DNA from: Exiguobacterium sp018617385
GTDB lineage: Bacteria > Bacillota > Bacilli > Exiguobacteriales > Exiguobacteriaceae
Direction of reading: 5' to 3'
Length of the DNA stretch: 64,000 nt
NCBI RefSeq assembly: GCF_018617385.1
Contig: NZ_JACSKA010000003.1
Span: 248,001-312,000, forward strand
Shown: positions 61,364 through 64,000 of the stretch, one piece after another
Layout of the letters: each line of letters begins with the position of its first letter
Position numbering within the stretch: the first letter of the stretch is position 1
Made by a program: the position numbers and the translations under genes
Notes under the pieces: model-generated
Told to the model about the DNA's origin: nothing
The model's database searches: none
The model's input: the letters and a program-made list of their open reading frames with translations, nothing else

Positions 61364-63154
61364 ATGAGAGCTTGGATTGGAACCTTATTTTTTGCTGGAC
61401 TTTTGGCCGCTTCCTTGTCACTTGCCACTGCATTGAAAGAAGAGATTGACCAGGCAGATGAAATTCTCTCCTGGGGACAAGAGCTGGTATCGGCACAACC
61501 ACTCTCGTCAAAGCATGCCATCACACTCGCATACAACGGTGGAGAACAGCAGATCTACTTGGCTGGCCGCAGAAATGACGTGTCTCCGAAAGCGTTACCC
61601 GAACATATTCAAGATGCGATCACGACCATCGAGGACCGTAAATTTAATGCCCATCCCGGTTATGATTTGAGCGGGATTGCCCGAGCATTTATCAATAACG
61701 CGAACGAGACATCTGTCCAAGGTGGGAGTACAATCACGCAACAGTTGGCACGGAACGTGTATCTCACACACGAACGGACATATGAACGAAAAGTGAAAGA
61801 GTTATTGCTTGCGCGAGCGCTAGAAGAAAATTATAGCAAGAAAGAAATTTTAACAGCTTACAGCAACGTTATTTTTTTTGGACATAATGTATATGGCATT
61901 CAATCTGCAGCCGATACATACTTTTCAAGACCGCTCGACGACTTGAATTGGAATCAACTCGCTTACTTGTTGACGGTGCCGAATAACCCGTCACTTTATG
62001 ATCCGCTCAATCCATCCGACGCCTTTTTCGAGCGTAAGGACCGAATCTTGACGCAATTGTTTGAAGCGGGTGTTCTCTCGAAGAGTGCCTACGATCAGTA
62101 TCATGGCGTCAAGCTACAAGCGTCGTTTCGCAGTCAATCGATTCAATATCCGGACTACATGGATACCGCCGTCCGCGAAGCGATTCAATTGGTACGGTCA
62201 CGCTACGACTTAGACGATGCCGAGGCGAGAGATTATTTATCCACGCATGAAGCGACAATCGAGACTTACTTATCAACCGGGAAGCAGAAACAAGCAAAAC
62301 AAGTGATGAGTCAACTTCCTCCCGGTGTGAACGGGGGCTATACGGAACTCACACCTCAAGGGAGAATCGTGGCCATGGTCGACTCTGAGATGACGCAGGT
62401 CGGTGAGTTCAACCGAGCGACCCAGGCGTACCGTCAACCAGGTTCCGCAATCAAACCGATCCTCGTGTTCGCCCCATTCATCGAAGAGACGGGAGCGACA
62501 CTAGACACGGTACTCGACGGTCGTCCGACTTGTTACGGTTCTTATTGTCCCGGAAATAGTCACGACCGTGTGTTAGGGGATGTCTTATTGAAAGATGCGG
62601 TCGCTTTCTCGTATAACACCCCTGCCCTCGCCGCCTTCTCAGCAATCGATCAGGAACGCGCGTACAAGACGGCAGACATGATGTTCAGTCAATGGGATGA
62701 ACAGGACGAGAACTTAGCGAGTGCGCTTGGTGGTCTCACACAAGGCGTCTCCCCAAAAGAACTGGCCGCCGCCTATACCCCGTTCCTAAACAAAGGTGAG
62801 TATACATCCGGACATACAATCAAACAAATCACATTCAAGTCTGGTGAACCAACGTTGACCCCGATCTTAACGGAAGAGACAGTCTGGTCTCCGGAAACGA
62901 TTAGTGAGATGAAAAAAGCGTTATCGACCGTCACCTCATACGGCACAGGTCGCTATGCGAATCAGCTGAAACGTGAGTTTGAGTATCTCGGAGGAAAGAC
63001 CGGAACGACGAACGACAACAAAGATATGTGGTATGTCGGACTGACCGATCGCACCATCACCGCCATCTGGCTCGGTGCCGATACGCCCCGTCCGTTCCCG
63101 GAACTCGCCAACCGTGCGTATCCGGCGATTGTTTGGACACAGGCACACCAATAA
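61364..63154 (+). CDS. Class A penicillin-binding protein (transglycosylase/transpeptidase)
   Basis: 596 residues. N-terminal membrane segment; GT51 domain with catalytic Glu in TTIEDRKFNAHPGYDLSGIARA and GGSTITQQLARN; transpeptidase with PGSAIKPI (SxxK), SYNTP (SxN) and KTGTTND (KTG). Size as B. subtilis PbpD/PbpG-type enzymes. Builds and crosslinks peptidoglycan. GAGAGGTG site. Confidence 0.95.
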   Translation: MRAWIGTLFFAGLLAASLSLATALKEEIDQADEILSWGQELVSAQPLSSKHAITLAYNGGEQQIYLAGRRNDVSPKALPEHIQDAITTIEDRKFNAHPGYDLSGIARAFINNANETSVQGGSTITQQLARNVYLTHERTYERKVKELLLARALEENYSKKEILTAYSNVIFFGHNVYGIQSAADTYFSRPLDDLNWNQLAYLLTVPNNPSLYDPLNPSDAFFERKDRILTQLFEAGVLSKSAYDQYHGVKLQASFRSQSIQYPDYMDTAVREAIQLVRSRYDLDDAEARDYLSTHEATIETYLSTGKQKQAKQVMSQLPPGVNGGYTELTPQGRIVAMVDSEMTQVGEFNRATQAYRQPGSAIKPILVFAPFIEETGATLDTVLDGRPTCYGSYCPGNSHDRVLGDVLLKDAVAFSYNTPALAAFSAIDQERAYKTADMMFSQWDEQDENLASALGGLTQGVSPKELAAAYTPFLNKGEYTSGHTIKQITFKSGEPTLTPILTEETVWSPETISEMKKALSTVTSYGTGRYANQLKREFEYLGGKTGTTNDNKDMWYVGLTDRTITAIWLGADTPRPFPELANRAYPAIVWTQAHQ

Positions 63155-63190
63155 AAGGAGTCAGCCACTGAAAAGTGGACTGACTCCTTT
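63154..63190. terminator. Terminator after the PBP gene
   Basis: AAAGGAGTCAG (63154-63164) and CTGACTCCTTT (63180-63190) with an inner CCAC/GTGG; convergent gene ends at 63193. Confidence 0.85.
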
Positions 63191-63192
63191 GC

Positions 63193-63996
63193 TTATGTTC
63201 GACGTTCAATCTGAAGTCGATAGGCTCCCCAATGCTCCTTTAACTCGTCGTGATCAATGAGTTTCCAAGGATTGAAACGAACTTGACCATGTTTGTTGAA
63301 AAAGAGTCCTTCTCGCACACAGTAACTCGCATGAATCAGTTGCCCTTGGTCGTTCCAATACGTCAAGACGTCATTCGACCTTGGCACATCATCCTTTACG
63401 GTTTCGTACCCACTTCGCTTGATGGTCTGAAGGAACGTCTCCGGATGAACCCATTGGTGAACGATCCGTTCGTTACCTGTGACCGCAAACAACGTCGCCG
63501 CGAGACAGTTACTTCCCTCCTGGATGGGAAACCGATTTGCATAGTCCGCAAGATGCGAGGCAATCGAGTCATCTCCGGGTTCCCCTTCCCAACGATCCCA
63601 CTCCTTCGCATAGTCGAGCAGAAGAGAATGACGCATCTCGATGTCGAGCTCATTCCAATTTTGCGGATGCAACACGATGACATGGGTGCCGTCCTTCTCT
63701 ACAATGGCCTCATTCGATAGACGTTTCATCTGCTCGACCGATATCGGCAAAACAAGACCACGATGGGTCGTCACTTGGAATTCCATTAAACGTGTTTTGA
63801 CGTGCTCCTGTAACTCCTTCAAAAAGCCAGAGAACGCATGGACGACATGGGTCACGTCCTGCCCCATCTGCCACGTCACATATGGATTCGTAATATCGGG
63901 TCTACGGTAAAGCGGATGATTGAAAAATTCCTGCCTCGGAATCACGAGACAGGAACTCGGTATATCCTCAAGAAACGAAGAATCAATCCAATACAA
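63193..63996 (-). CDS. Uncharacterised protein, possibly cut off at the N-terminus
   Basis: 267 residues visible; the frame runs out of the window at its 5' end, so TTG 63994-63996 may not be the start. N-terminal half is a helical/beta domain of unknown type. The second half has EGSNCLAATLFAVTG and, about 70 residues on, a LIHASYCVREGLFFNK segment, a Cys...His spacing like a papain/NlpC-type fold. Enzyme activity is a guess. Confidence 0.55.
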   Translation of the reverse strand: MYWIDSSFLEDIPSSCLVIPRQEFFNHPLYRRPDITNPYVTWQMGQDVTHVVHAFSGFLKELQEHVKTRLMEFQVTTHRGLVLPISVEQMKRLSNEAIVEKDGTHVIVLHPQNWNELDIEMRHSLLLDYAKEWDRWEGEPGDDSIASHLADYANRFPIQEGSNCLAATLFAVTGNERIVHQWVHPETFLQTIKRSGYETVKDDVPRSNDVLTYWNDQGQLIHASYCVREGLFFNKHGQVRFNPWKLIDHDELKEHWGAYRLQIERRT

Positions 63997-64000
63997 GGTT

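Overview
The window looks like chromosomal DNA of a low-to-mid GC Bacilli bacterium, most likely Exiguobacterium or a close relative. This is an inference from three things: strong GGAGG-type ribosome sites with frequent GTG/TTG starts, Bacillus-type regulators (TnrA, ScoC, CsoR, ComK, CcpA and SigB-like sites), and the block ecsAB - hit - yhaH - scoC - yhaI - prsA - yhaM, which matches the Bacillus subtilis order. No tRNA, rRNA, CRISPR array or prophage was seen. Nearly all sequence is coding, and most operons end in clear hairpin-plus-T terminators.

Layout. 1-1109: a response regulator and a cut-off sensor kinase. 1244-5311: MarR regulator plus a heterodimeric ABC multidrug exporter. 5481-12513: addAB, recombinational repair. 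12672-13933: truncated haemoglobin and two uncharacterised small proteins. 14061-17686: a ComK-family competence regulator followed by an RND efflux pump, with a structured leader and possible leader peptide between them. 17814-20043: a two-component system preceded by a 30-residue peptide gene behind a Fur-like box. 20124-20728: a 557-bp mobile-element remnant. 20737-23365: csoR-copA-copZ copper operon. 23457-26622: acyl-CoA ligase, a degenerate PTS EIIA-like protein and an AT-rich phosphotransferase gene, probably acquired. 26685-32074: lplJ, a HAD phosphatase and hemE-hemH-hemY. 32191-33921: tnrA divergent from amtB around a TnrA box. 33966-42245: ecsAB, a SigB-type stress gene, hit, a second copy of the mobile element, yhaH, scoC, yhaI, prsA, yhaM. 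42357-50789: CorA-like transporter, dinB, a lipoprotein, an SLC13 transporter, yheA, yheB, a PucR-type regulator and msmX. 50831-55006: amino-acid ABC genes, pgcA and a sulfurtransferase. 55020-61208: glgC-glgD-glgA-glgP without glgB. 61364-63996: a class A penicillin-binding protein and an unknown protein.

How the parts fit. Glycogen metabolism (pgcA, glgCDAP), the sugar-import ATPase msmX, an SLC13 carboxylate-type transporter and the EIIA-like gene all carry CcpA-type cre candidates, so carbon control is a shared theme. Stress and secretion genes (scoC, prsA, ecsAB, a SigB-type promoter) form the conserved core.

The most unusual finding is the pair of related elements at 20148-20704 and 37939-38279. 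Each sits between two copies of a complete transcription-terminator hairpin, and both have the same orientation relative to the U-tract. They look like non-autonomous transposons that target terminators and duplicate the hairpin. Next in interest are a possible translation attenuator (SD/anti-SD pairing inside a leader ORF) ahead of the RND pump, and the Fur-box-controlled 30-residue membrane peptide.
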